From contig NZ_JADOVH010000004.1 of assembly GCF_015751965.1 (NCBI RefSeq), forward strand, positions 186,001-250,000: a stretch of DNA of 64,000 nt, in the 5' to 3' direction. Below, piece by piece: positions 56,223-64,000 of this stretch. Every line of letters starts with the position of its first letter. Positions within the stretch are counted from its first letter, which is position 1. Both the position numbers and the translations under genes were made by a program. This stretch comes from Frigoribacterium sp. CG_9.8. GTDB taxonomy: Bacteria > Actinomycetota > Actinomycetes > Actinomycetales > Microbacteriaceae. A model generated the notes under the pieces. The model did no database searches. It saw nothing but the letters and a program-made list of their open reading frames with translations, and had not been told where the DNA came from.

Positions 56223-57094
56223 AGCCGCTCGGCCGCCTGCACGAGGTTGACCATCAGCATGGCCCGCGTCATCGGTCCGACTCCGCCGGGCACCGGTGAC
56301 AGGAAGCCAGCCACCTCGGCGACACCGGGGTGGATGTCTCCGATGAGCTTCGCCTTGCCGGTATCGGGGGAGATCACTCGGGTGATGCCGACATCGAGCA
56401 CAGCGGCACCGGGTTTTACCCAGTCGGCGGTCACGAGGCCGGGCACACCGACCGCCGCGATCACGATGTCGGCGCGCCGCACCTCTGAGGCGAGGTCGAC
56501 AGTGCGCGAGTGGGTGAGGGTGACTGTGGCATCTACTCCCTTTGTAGTGAGCAGCAGCCCGAGCGGTCGACCGACAGTGAGGCCACGACCAATCACGACC
56601 ACGTGTTTGCCGGCGATCGGCACGTCGTAGCGGCGCAGCATCTCCACCAGGCCGGCGGGGGTGCACGGAAGGGGAGAGTGCAGGCCGCCGCCGACCCCGA
56701 GTACGAGCCGCCCGAGGTTGGTTGGATGCAGGCCATCGGCATCCTTGGCCGGATCCATCAGCTCGAGCATTGCATTTTCGTCAATACCGGCCGGCAACGG
56801 AAGCTGGATGATGTAGCCGGTTACCGCCGGGTTCTCATTGAGCTGCCGGATGGCAGAGCGCACCTCGTCTTCGGTTGCCTCCGCTGGCAGGTCGACCCGG
56901 ATCGACTCGATGCCGAGCTCGACACTGTCTCGGTGCTTGCCGGCGACGTAGGAGAGCGATCCGGGATCGCTGCCGACCAGCAGCGTGCCGAGACCCGGAC
57001 AAATACCACGGGCCGCAAGCGCCTCGATGCGGCCGACGAGTTCGTTCTTGACGGCGCTCGCAGTGGCGACCCCGTCCATGCGTACCGCGGTCAT
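56219..57094 (-). CDS. folD: Methylenetetrahydrofolate dehydrogenase/cyclohydrolase
   Basis: ATG 57094 ([19 protein letters not shown]) with a GGAAAGGAA site gives 291 residues. The catalytic [10 protein letters not shown] Lys, QLPLP segment, [13 protein letters not shown] and the NADP loop [14 protein letters not shown] are present, plus [14 protein letters not shown]. FolD makes 10-formyl-THF from methylene-THF. It follows glyA by 119 bases and overlaps the flavoprotein gene, so the ZTP riboswitch probably governs all three. Confidence 0.95.
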   Translation of the reverse strand: MTAVRMDGVATASAVKNELVGRIEALAARGICPGLGTLLVGSDPGSLSYVAGKHRDSVELGIESIRVDLPAEATEDEVRSAIRQLNENPAVTGYIIQLPLPAGIDENAMLELMDPAKDADGLHPTNLGRLVLGVGGGLHSPLPCTPAGLVEMLRRYDVPIAGKHVVVIGRGLTVGRPLGLLLTTKGVDATVTLTHSRTVDLASEVRRADIVIAAVGVPGLVTADWVKPGAAVLDVGITRVISPDTGKAKLIGDIHPGVAEVAGFLSPVPGGVGPMTRAMLMVNLVQAAERL

Positions 57095-57132
57095 GCGTGA
57101 TTCCTTTCCCGCGTGATCTACTTCGCTCCGCT

Positions 57133-57213
57133 CCACCCACCCCGAGTGTCATCTTCACATGCTCGAAGCGAGCGGGAGGATGCGAAATCGACCCTTCGCG
57201 GGGTCGTGGGTGG
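57133..57213. repeat. Second intergenic element family, copy B, in a composite palindrome
   Basis: GTCATCTTCACATGC...GGATGCGAAATCG (57148-57190) resembles copy A at 47999-48043. It is framed by CCACCCAC (57133-57140) and its complement GTGGGTGG (57206-57213), with a CGACCC/GGGTCG hairpin beside it. It fills the glyA-folD gap. Confidence 0.65.
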
Positions 57214-58518
57214 TCAGGACCAGGTGGCTGGCGAGACGAGCCCCGGGTACAGCGGGTACCCATCGGTGAGCTTCAGCACGCGGGCGCGCAGAGCCGCAAC
57301 ATCCGGAGTCGGCTTGAGAGCTGACGCGATGATGTCAGCAACCTCGGTGAACTCCTCATCGCCGAATCCTCGGGTCGCCAGCGCCGACGTGCCAATGCGC
57401 ACGCCGCTCGGAGTCATCGGCGGGCGGTGATCGAACGGCACTGCGTTGCGGTTCACAGTAACCCCGACCGAGTGCAGGATGTCTTCCGCCTCCTGGCCGT
57501 GGATGGCGGCCTTGCGCAGGTCGACGAGCACGAGGTGCACGTCGGTGCCACCCGTGATCACGTCGATGCCGACGGCGGCGGTGTCAGCTGCCATCAGGCG
57601 CTCGGCGAGGATCTGTGCACCACGGATGGTGCGCTCCTGACGCTCCTTGAATTCGGGCTCGGCCGCGAGCTTGAAAGCCGTCGCCTTCGCCGCGATCACG
57701 TGCATGAGCGGACCACCCTGCTGGCCGGGGAAGACGTTGGAGTTGATCTTCTTCTGCAGGTCGAGGTCGTTGTTGAGAATGAAGCCAGAGCGCGGCCCGC
57801 CGATGGTCTTGTGCACCGTTGACGAGGTGACGTGGGCGTGCTGAACGGGACTCGGGTGCACCCCGGCGGCGACGAGACCGGCGAAGTGGGCCATGTCGAC
57901 CCACAGGGTCGCTCCGACCTCGTCGGCAATCGCGCGGAACGCGGCGAAGTCGAGGTGCCTCGGGTAGGCGCTCCAACCGGCGATGAGCACATGCGGACGC
58001 ACCTCGAGTGCCCTCTCGCGCACAGCATCCATGTCGATCAGGAAGGTCTGCGGGTCGACACCGTATGCATGAGCATCGTAGAGCTTGCCGGAGAAGTTGA
58101 GCTTCATCCCGTGGGTGAGGTGGCCGCCGTGGGCGAGCTCCAACCCGAGGGTTCGGTCGCCGGGGCTCGCAAGAGCAGCGAGCACAGCAGCGCTTGCGGA
58201 TGCTCCGGAGTGCGGCTGGACGTTTGCGTAGGCCGCGCCGAAGAGGCTTTTCGCGCGGGAGATGGCAAGGGTCTCGGCGACATCCACAAACTCGCAGCCG
58301 CCGTAGTATCGGCGGCCGGGGTAGCCCTCGGCGTATTTGTTGGTGAGAACCGATCCCTGGGCTTCGAGCACAGCGCGCGGCACAAAATTCTCGCTCGCGA
58401 TCATCTCGAGGGTGCCCCGCTGGCGGTCGAGCTCTTGGCTCAGCACGAGAGCGATCTCGGGGTCGACCTCACTGAGCGGCGCGGTCAGGGTATGGGACGC
58501 AATGACGGTATTTGACAT
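57214..58518 (-). CDS. glyA: Serine hydroxymethyltransferase
   Basis: This 434-residue PLP enzyme converts serine and THF to glycine and methylene-THF. The N-terminal [20 protein letters not shown] then [15 protein letters not shown], the PLP-lysine loop [16 protein letters not shown] (usually THKTLRGPR; Lys kept) and [20 protein letters not shown] are seen. A ZTP riboswitch precedes it and folD follows, joining two steps of one-carbon metabolism. Confidence 0.96.
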   Translation of the reverse strand: MSNTVIASHTLTAPLSEVDPEIALVLSQELDRQRGTLEMIASENFVPRAVLEAQGSVLTNKYAEGYPGRRYYGGCEFVDVAETLAISRAKSLFGAAYANVQPHSGASASAAVLAALASPGDRTLGLELAHGGHLTHGMKLNFSGKLYDAHAYGVDPQTFLIDMDAVRERALEVRPHVLIAGWSAYPRHLDFAAFRAIADEVGATLWVDMAHFAGLVAAGVHPSPVQHAHVTSSTVHKTIGGPRSGFILNNDLDLQKKINSNVFPGQQGGPLMHVIAAKATAFKLAAEPEFKERQERTIRGAQILAERLMAADTAAVGIDVITGGTDVHLVLVDLRKAAIHGQEAEDILHSVGVTVNRNAVPFDHRPPMTPSGVRIGTSALATRGFGDEEFTEVADIIASALKPTPDVAALRARVLKLTDGYPLYPGLVSPATWS

Positions 58519-58567
58519 CTGGATGACTCCTCTTGGCGTGACCGGATCAGGACGAAGGGTTATCCGG

Positions 58568-58648
58568 TTCGGCCCAGGCGAACGGCCGAAACGTGGAGGT
58601 GATCACTCCCTGATGGGTACCCATCCGAACGCCAGTCGTGATGGACCA
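58568..58648 (-). promoter_or_regulatory. ZTP riboswitch (pfl motif) upstream of glyA
   Basis: On the minus strand the leader has the pfl hallmarks in order: a P1 strand, then CGACTGGCG (58630-58638), a hairpin with ATGGGTACCCAT, GGGAG, the P1 return GTGATCACC, and a final hairpin containing CGCCTGGGC with stem TTCGGCC/GGCCGAA. ZTP riboswitches sense the purine intermediate ZMP/ZTP that builds up when 10-formyl-THF is low, and switch on glyA, folD and similar genes. A later ACCGGAT/ATCCGGT hairpin before the ribosome site could be the expression platform. Confidence 0.87.
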
Positions 58649-58778
58649 AGTCTAAAGGGCATCACCGACCGCTCGGGTGGGATATCCGCGAATTTGACTG
58701 CCCACCCGCAACATCCAGATAGACCGTCCACTCCCTGTCCTATGCTCAAGCTTCGTCACACCCGAACCAAGGACAGCC

Positions 58779-60104
58779 ATGGAAGTATTCCTGCGGATAA
58801 ACATCATCGATGGGCCGCTCGTTCCTGTTATCTACACGCTCGCGCTCGGCGCCGCGGCCTTCCTCACCATTCGCCGGCCAACCCGACGCTGGATCGTCAC
58901 CGGCACCGGCGCGCTGATTGCCGGATCGCTATGCGCTTTCATCGTGCTGTCGATCGTGAAGTTGACCGATACCCTCGGCGTGGATCTCAGTGCCACCACC
59001 TCGTTCTGGGTTTACCTGACGTTCTCCGCCATCGTGCTCGCGATTGTCAACCTATGGAAATCGAAGTGGCCCCGAAAAGTGGTCGCCTCGGTGGCGATCG
59101 TGCTGTTCGCCGCCACCGGTACCGTGGGGATCAACGCCGACTTCGGTCTCGATCGCACCGTCGCGGACTTGGCTGGCATCTCCACCGAAACGCCGATCGC
59201 CCTGCCGAAGCTGCCACAGACCCCGGATCCGACCCCGACCCCGACTCGGACGCCCCTCTCCGGTGGAGCCCTGTGGGCGAATTGGATACCGCCGAAGGAT
59301 CAGCCGACAATCGGAACCATCGGTGCCGTGACGATCCCCAACACCCTGTCCGGTTTCCGGTCCCGCCCAGCCGGCCTCTATCTACCTCCCGCCGCCCTCG
59401 TGAAAGATGCGCCACCTCTGCCCCTCGTCATCATGCTCATGGGGCAGCCGGGCAATGCCGACCCGTCGTTTCAGAAGACGATCCTCGATGCCTTCGCGGC
59501 CAGGCACAACGGGCTCGCACCGATTGTGCTCGTGGCCGACCAACTCGGCGATCCGGGGATCGATCCGCTCTGCCTCGACACGGCCAAGTGGGGCAAGGCC
59601 GAGACCTTTCTCGTCGGTGATGTGGTCGCGTGGGCGCGGGCGAACCTCCATGTATTGTCTGACTCCGCACACTGGACGATCGCCGGATATTCGAACGGCG
59701 GCCAGTGCGCGCTGTCGCTCGGGGCCAAACACCCCGACATCTGGGGCAATGTGCTCGACATCTCCGGTGAGGAGTACCCGGGATCTGACCGGTCGAAGCG
59801 GACGCTCGCGGAGTCCTTCGCCGGCAACACAGCAGCGTATGGGGCCACCAAACCAGTGACCATTCTTGCGGGCAAGCACTACTCGGATATGGTCGGGATT
59901 TTCACCGTCGGCTCGAACGACGGCAGCTATGTGACCCAGGCGAAAAAGGTGGAAGCTGCGGCTCGGTCATCGGGATGGACGACGACCTATTTCGAAGTGC
60001 CCAACGGCGGCCACGTTCTCGGTGCACTCCTCGGCGGCCTCGATGAGGGCTACCGAGTGCTCTACCCCCGACTGGGACTCTCGAACCCCGCTGCAACTCC
60101 CTGA
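58779..60104 (+). CDS. Membrane-anchored alpha/beta-hydrolase (esterase family)
   Basis: This 441-residue protein has four N-terminal hydrophobic helices (about 10-30, 40-62, 70-90 and 98-118), a Pro/Thr-rich linker (about 150-165) and an extracytoplasmic alpha/beta-hydrolase domain with nucleophile GYSNGGQ (Ser), and a C-terminal His in VPNGGHVLGALLGG. This layout resembles actinobacterial esterases of the mycolyltransferase/Esterase D group. The substrate is unknown. Confidence 0.82.
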   Translation: MEVFLRINIIDGPLVPVIYTLALGAAAFLTIRRPTRRWIVTGTGALIAGSLCAFIVLSIVKLTDTLGVDLSATTSFWVYLTFSAIVLAIVNLWKSKWPRKVVASVAIVLFAATGTVGINADFGLDRTVADLAGISTETPIALPKLPQTPDPTPTPTRTPLSGGALWANWIPPKDQPTIGTIGAVTIPNTLSGFRSRPAGLYLPPAALVKDAPPLPLVIMLMGQPGNADPSFQKTILDAFAARHNGLAPIVLVADQLGDPGIDPLCLDTAKWGKAETFLVGDVVAWARANLHVLSDSAHWTIAGYSNGGQCALSLGAKHPDIWGNVLDISGEEYPGSDRSKRTLAESFAGNTAAYGATKPVTILAGKHYSDMVGIFTVGSNDGSYVTQAKKVEAAARSSGWTTTYFEVPNGGHVLGALLGGLDEGYRVLYPRLGLSNPAATP

Positions 60105-60120
60105 CAGGCTGGCCAAAAGG

Positions 60121-61446
60121 TCAGTGATCGACCACGCGACGGGGCAGTTGTCGGCGCAGATACAGGTCGGAGACGAGCACGAACGCGATCGACACGAGGA
60201 GGATACCGGCGAACACCACCGGCAGTGATGCCAGCCCGAGGGTGTCGAGCAGAACCGCCCCGAGAAGTGCACCACCGCCGATGCCAACATTGAATGCGGT
60301 GGCGTAAAAGGCACTCGCGGTGTCGCGGATGCGTGCGGGAGCCGCGTGCAGCATCCGCGTCTGCAACAGGGGCGGGATGATGCCGATGGCTAACCCCCAA
60401 AGGAAGAATGCCGGCAGCGCCACCGGAAGCACCCGGGGTGCGAAGGCGAGCAGCACCACGGAGCAGAGAAGCACCACGAGAGACACCATCAGTGAGAGGC
60501 GCGGCCGCGCTCCGAGCACCAGCGCCACGAGCACCAGCGAGAGTAATCCGGCGATGCCGAAGGCGAACAGGGCTGGACTCACCGCCGCCTCGGTGAGCCC
60601 GACCGCACGCACAAGAAACGGCGCGACGTAGGTGTAGAAGCTGTACTGACCGATCATGATGATGGCGGTGGTCACGCAGACGACGACCACCGCCACAACC
60701 GAGTGATCTCGGCGCGGTGCGTGGGATTGCTGCGACTCGCCGCCCGCAATGAGGATGCCGCCAGTCGACGTACTGACCACCGCAGCCTCAGCGAGATGGT
60801 CAACACGGGGCAGGAATCGGTAGACGAACCCGGCCCCGATCACCAGAAGCACACCGAGCAGGAAGAAACTCGCCCGCCAGCCGATCGCATGGCCGAGCGC
60901 CGTGCCGAGGGGCACCCCGAGCACGAAGGCGAGCGACCCTCCGCCGAGGCTGATGGAGACCGCACGACCGACCTGGTCGCGCGGAACGAGGTAGGCGGCG
61001 TAAGCGCCGACGACCGACCAGAACACCCCGTGCGCGAGGCCGCCGAGGATGCGTGCAGCAACGAGCGCGGCATAGTTCGGTGCGCCGGCGGCGAGCATGG
61101 TGCTCACCGCCAGAATAAGCAGCACCGACACGACGAGCGTATGGCGGGGGATGCGCCGGGTGAGAATCGTGAGGGCCGCAGTCGACACCACGACGGTGAA
61201 GGCGAACACCGACACCGTGATGCCGATCAGCGATTCGCTGACCCGCAGATCCGCACTCATCTCCGGCAGCAGCCCGGTCGGAAGCATCTCGGTTGTGACA
61301 CTCAGGAAGACCGCGACCGCGACGGTCACGAGGGCGAAATAGGGGAAGGGTGTTGTCGTGCGTGGCGCGGTCATGAGACCGGTAATCCGTTCGAGGAGGG
61401 GGTGGAGCGTAACGCCGTCCGCGGGAGGCCGCGGCTCATGCGACAT
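60121..61446 (-). CDS. MFS transporter, DHA1 (AraJ/YdhP-like) family
   Basis: ATG 61446 has a GGAGGGG site seven bases upstream, so the full 441-residue frame is used; a later ATG at 61374 lacks one. Twelve hydrophobic helices are present, with FLSVTTEMLPTGLLPEMS and the GGLAHGVFWSVVGAYAAYLV motif that mark the DHA1 drug:proton and sugar efflux branch. The cargo is unknown. A longer cytoplasmic N-terminus than usual follows from this start. Confidence 0.88.
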   Translation of the reverse strand: MSHEPRPPADGVTLHPLLERITGLMTAPRTTTPFPYFALVTVAVAVFLSVTTEMLPTGLLPEMSADLRVSESLIGITVSVFAFTVVVSTAALTILTRRIPRHTLVVSVLLILAVSTMLAAGAPNYAALVAARILGGLAHGVFWSVVGAYAAYLVPRDQVGRAVSISLGGGSLAFVLGVPLGTALGHAIGWRASFFLLGVLLVIGAGFVYRFLPRVDHLAEAAVVSTSTGGILIAGGESQQSHAPRRDHSVVAVVVVCVTTAIIMIGQYSFYTYVAPFLVRAVGLTEAAVSPALFAFGIAGLLSLVLVALVLGARPRLSLMVSLVVLLCSVVLLAFAPRVLPVALPAFFLWGLAIGIIPPLLQTRMLHAAPARIRDTASAFYATAFNVGIGGGALLGAVLLDTLGLASLPVVFAGILLVSIAFVLVSDLYLRRQLPRRVVDH

Positions 61447-61507
61447 CCCCTCCAGAGTAGGGCCTGTCCTGCCAGGGGTGCGCCACGGGAGGCAATAACC
61501 TGCATTC

Positions 61508-62368
61508 GTGACCTCTGTGCTTTCAACTCATTGGGTGCTGACCCTCGTCTGCGCCGACCGTCCCGGCATCGTGCACTCGATCAGCGGAGCCATCGTGACA
61601 GCCGGCGGCAACATCACCGAGTCACAGCAGTTCTCGAGCGCGGATACTGGCACCTTCTTCATGAGGCTGCAGGTGGAATCCGCTGTCAACCGGGAGGCCT
61701 TCGAAGCAGCAATCGCCCCGGTGACAGCGCACTATGACGCGACCTGGACGCTGGATGTCGTCGGCCGGCCGCTTCGCACGCTCGTGCTCGTCTCCACGGC
61801 CGCCCACTGTCTCAACGATCTGCTGTTCCGTGCGCGAGCGGGACACCTGCCGGTGGGACTCCCGCTCGTGTTGAGCAACCACCCCGCTCTCGCCGGGCTT
61901 GCGAAGTTCTACGGTGTGCCGTTCGAGTCGCACCCTGTGACGTCCGAGGGGCAGAAACTGGCGTTCGAGGACCGCATGCTCGATGCGGTCGAACAGTTCG
62001 ACATCGAGCTCGTAGTACTCGCGCGATACATGCAGATCCTGTCGCCGGCGATCTGCGAGAAGCTGTCGGGGCGCATCATCAACATTCACCATTCCTTTCT
62101 GCCGGGGTTTATGGGCGCTAATCCCTACCGCCAAGCCCATGCCCGCGGAGTGAAGCTCATCGGGGCGACCGCGCACTTCGTCACGAGTGATCTCGATGAG
62201 GGGCCGATCATCGAGCAAAACGTGGTGCGGGTGGACCATTCCCGAACCGCGTCTGAGTTGATGGCGATCGGACAGGACGAGGAATCGCGCACCCTCACGC
62301 AGGCGGTCAAGTGGTTCGCCGAGAGTCGTGTGCTGCGCGATGGGGCTCGCACAATCATCTTCCGCTAG
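61508..62368 (+). CDS. purU: Formyltetrahydrofolate deformylase
   Basis: This 286-residue enzyme hydrolyses 10-formyl-THF to THF and formate. An N-terminal ACT domain (about 8-85, VCADRPGIVHSISGAIVTAG) and the formyltransferase domain (about 90-286, with NIHHSFLPGFMGANPYRQAH and the GATAHFVTSDLDEGPII catalytic Asp loop) are visible. The start at 61508 is GTG. PurU balances the folate pool that glyA and folD, encoded nearby, feed. Confidence 0.95.
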   Translation: MTSVLSTHWVLTLVCADRPGIVHSISGAIVTAGGNITESQQFSSADTGTFFMRLQVESAVNREAFEAAIAPVTAHYDATWTLDVVGRPLRTLVLVSTAAHCLNDLLFRARAGHLPVGLPLVLSNHPALAGLAKFYGVPFESHPVTSEGQKLAFEDRMLDAVEQFDIELVVLARYMQILSPAICEKLSGRIINIHHSFLPGFMGANPYRQAHARGVKLIGATAHFVTSDLDEGPIIEQNVVRVDHSRTASELMAIGQDEESRTLTQAVKWFAESRVLRDGARTIIFR

Positions 62369-62405
62369 TGGGGGCGCTCGCAGCCGAGGTGCCTAGGATC
62401 GGCAC

Positions 62406-63044
62406 ATGAGCTCACTCGAACGGCACACAGACTACGGATCGACCGGCCTGACCGAGTCAGAGGTGCTGCGAGATCCGATGGCCCAGTTTGCCGTCTGGCT
62501 GTCCGCGGCCGAAGATGCCCAGATCTTCGAGCCCAACGCCATGGTCGTGAGCACCGTGGACGCGGACGGCACACCGAGCAGTCGCACGGTTCTGCTGAAG
62601 GGACTCGACGGTGAGGCTTTCGAATTCGTCACGAACTACCGGTCCCACAAAGGTCGGTCGCTGTCAGCGAATCCAGCAGTGTCGCTGCTCTTCCCTTGGT
62701 ACTCCCTCACCCGCCAGGTCATCGTGCGGGGTGTCGCACATCGCGCGGATGCCGCGATCTCCGACGCCTACTTCGCCACGCGCCCGCACGGGTCACGACT
62801 CGCGGCCCTTGCCAGTGAACAGTCCGAGCCGGTTGCCTCGCGAGAGGTGCTCGAAGAGCGGATGCACGAGCTCGAGTCGCTCTACCCGGAAGGCTCGACC
62901 GTGCCGCGGCCGGAACACTGGGGGGGAGTTCGGGTGGTGCCCAGCGCCATTGAGTTCTGGCAGGGACGCACCTCCCGCCTGCACGACCGGCTGGTCTTCA
63001 CTGCTGTCGACGGAGGATGGTCCATGGAGCGACTCCAGCCCTGA
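62406..63044 (+). CDS. pdxH: Pyridoxamine 5'-phosphate oxidase
   Basis: This 212-residue FMN enzyme makes PLP from PNP/PMP. It has PSSRTVLLKGLDGEAFEFVTNY, SHKGRSLSANPAVSLLFPWY, RPHGSRLAALASEQSEP and the C-terminal VRVVPSAIEFWQGRTSRLHDR then ERLQP, all diagnostic. PLP is the cofactor of GlyA and SerC elsewhere in this window. It follows purU by 37 bases on the same strand. Confidence 0.96.
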   Translation: MSSLERHTDYGSTGLTESEVLRDPMAQFAVWLSAAEDAQIFEPNAMVVSTVDADGTPSSRTVLLKGLDGEAFEFVTNYRSHKGRSLSANPAVSLLFPWYSLTRQVIVRGVAHRADAAISDAYFATRPHGSRLAALASEQSEPVASREVLEERMHELESLYPEGSTVPRPEHWGGVRVVPSAIEFWQGRTSRLHDRLVFTAVDGGWSMERLQP

Positions 63045-63058
63045 TTCGCGCCAGCACG

Positions 63059-63100
63059 ATCACTCCAGCGCCATCACTCCAGCGCCGTCATTCCAGTGCC
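63059..63100. repeat. Three 14-bp tandem repeats
   Basis: ATCACTCCAGCGCC twice (63059-63072, 63073-63086) and a variant GTCATTCCAGTGCC (63087-63100). The array spans the end of the GntR gene, so the last unit supplies its stop codon. Confidence 0.85.
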
Positions 63101-63819
63101 GCAAACTGGAAATGCAGACTGAAATGCGCCGGATCGAGCAGGCTCTCCACGTGCTCCACCAGCTCACCAACCGCGTTGCGCGTGATGCAGCGCGACCAGA
63201 GGAATGGAGCCCCGGGGATGCGCTCGAGCATGGTGGCGTCAGGATCATCGAGCATCCGCACCTCCACCCACTGCTCACCGGTCGACGCAACGAGGTCGGC
63301 CTCGAGCAGCATCCGGGTGAGCGATCCAGCGGCCTTCCCGGCCGCGACCGCGTCGATCGCCAGGGGGGTCGACCGCACCCGTGACCGTTCGTAGGAGATC
63401 ACCGGACCGTCCACAAGGCAACGAAGGCGGTCGATTGCGATGAACTCCGCGCTCGGTTCGCCAAGGGCTGCGGCGAGCGCGGCATCCTCCATCTGCTCGG
63501 CGCGAACTACCCGCACAGTCGTGGCCAGACCCCGCTCCTGGAGTGCCCGCGCCCACCCCAGCCGCACGTTGAGCGGCCGACCGTCGTAGGTGACGAAAGA
63601 GCCCTTGCCCGACCGAGTGCTGATGAGACCGGCCCTGCCGAGTTCGGCGAGGGCAGCGCGCACGGTGGTGCGGCTCACCGCGAACCTCTCGGCCAAGGCC
63701 ATCTCACCAGCCAGTTGAGCACCGTGTGCGACCTTGCCCGCTCGAATCTCCCCGGTGAGAATGCGGTTGATCTCCTCGTGCTTGAGCCCGGTGACCCGCG
63801 CACCGCCCGACGCTCTCAT
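63088..63819 (-). CDS. GntR-family transcriptional regulator (HutC/UTRA type)
   Basis: This 243-residue protein has an N-terminal winged helix (residues about 12-80; LAERFAVSRTTVRAALAELG and RSGKGSFVTYDG) and a C-terminal UTRA ligand domain (about 90-243). It is encoded 18 bases after the isochorismatase-type gene on the same strand, so it probably regulates that gene or its operon, which continues beyond the window. The effector is not known. Confidence 0.88.
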   Translation of the reverse strand: MRASGGARVTGLKHEEINRILTGEIRAGKVAHGAQLAGEMALAERFAVSRTTVRAALAELGRAGLISTRSGKGSFVTYDGRPLNVRLGWARALQERGLATTVRVVRAEQMEDAALAAALGEPSAEFIAIDRLRCLVDGPVISYERSRVRSTPLAIDAVAAGKAAGSLTRMLLEADLVASTGEQWVEVRMLDDPDATMLERIPGAPFLWSRCITRNAVGELVEHVESLLDPAHFSLHFQFAALE

Positions 63820-63837
63820 CGTGCCCTCACGGCTCCC

Positions 63838-64000
63838 TCATCGAGCGAGCACCACGTCGGCCGTCATGATCTCGATCAGCGGCCCATAGAGCGCCATTGC
63901 ATCGATTGCGCGCTGATGTTCAGTGACACTTTGCCCGGCGCAGGCGTCCTCTGCCACGATCACCCGCACCCCGGCATCCGCTGCCGCGAGGGCGGTTGAG
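63838..64000 (-). CDS. Cysteine hydrolase (isochorismatase family), 3' end only
   Basis: The last 53 codons are visible: STALAAADAGVRVIVAEDAC, then AGQSVTEHQRAIDAMALYGP and LIEIMTADVVLAR, then TGA. This is the C-terminal part of an isochorismatase-like cysteine hydrolase, including the VxVxEDAC strand. The start and active site lie outside the window. It is upstream of, and in line with, the GntR regulator. Confidence 0.8.
   Translation of the reverse strand, partial: STALAAADAGVRVIVAEDACAGQSVTEHQRAIDAMALYGPLIEIMTADVVLAR

Overview
The window is chromosomal DNA of a high-GC actinobacterium, most likely a member of Microbacteriaceae. The evidence is mycothiol synthase (mshD), GlnR, SenX3/RegX3, SigK/RskA, actinobacterial families of unknown function (DUF2530, DUF3027, DUF3048, DUF3263, DUF2332, DUF4032, LytR_C), an IspDF fusion, an XPB-type helicase, GroEL with paired CIRCE operators, and frequent GTG/TTG starts. 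The family assignment is inferred from gene content and style, not from a search. Almost all the DNA is core housekeeping; I see no prophage, insertion sequence, CRISPR array, toxin-antitoxin pair or defence island.

Layout. 0-4.5 kb: a truncated HNH nuclease, the iron regulator ideR facing serC across an iron box, and DUF3027/cold-shock genes. 4.5-12.8 kb: a helicase-associated protein plus XPB helicase, a reductase plus a dihydropteroate synthase-like gene, a two-component pair and an orphan WXG100 protein. 12.8-19.5 kb: groL with two CIRCE sites, DUF3048, LytR_C, DUF3263, DUF2332, ElaA-type GNAT, msrB and a nitroreductase. 19.5-28.2 kb: a DMT exporter, tRNA-Thr, a membrane-anchored DsbA-like protein, an MsiK-type ABC ATPase, DUF4032, and rlmB-cysS-ispDF. 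28.4-45.8 kb: a phosphate/nitrogen/mycothiol block: regX3-senX3, phoU, gpmA, FUSC, ygfZ, nitrobindin, glnR-mshD, ppk-mutT1 and pstSCAB. 45.8-50.6 kb: rskA-sigK, a repeat-rich non-coding stretch, tRNA-Lys, and an MbfA-like ferritin/VIT1 fusion behind a probable manganese (yybP-ykoY) riboswitch. 50.6-54.7 kb: Leloir galactose genes (galM-like, DeoR regulator, galT, galK). 54.7-64 kb: a lipoprotein, a ZTP-riboswitch-led glyA-folD-flavoprotein operon, an esterase, an MFS pump, purU, pdxH, a GntR regulator and a truncated isochorismatase-type hydrolase.

How genes work together. Three arrays of 11-bp direct repeats resembling PHO boxes sit before phoU/senX3, ppk and pstS, so phosphate sensing, uptake and polyphosphate storage in this window look like one regulon. 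One-carbon metabolism (glyA, folD, purU) is grouped near a ZTP sensor. Metal homeostasis appears twice: IdeR with an iron box, and the ferritin/VIT1 transporter under a metal riboswitch.

Unusual structure. (i) A long-stem inverted-repeat element occurs three times, always between convergent transcription units. (ii) A second element family has two copies. (iii) In-frame 15-bp tandem repeats encode pentapeptide arrays in unrelated genes (DUF3263, mshD, rskA), and other short tandem repeats occur at several loci. (iv) A perfect 17-bp inverted repeat lies inside galK. (v) A riboswitch core motif overlaps the stop codon of the upstream gene. (vi) A 36-residue membrane peptide gene is present. I do not see a wholly new enzymatic system; the most promising novelty is the repeat elements and the regulatory RNAs and operators.
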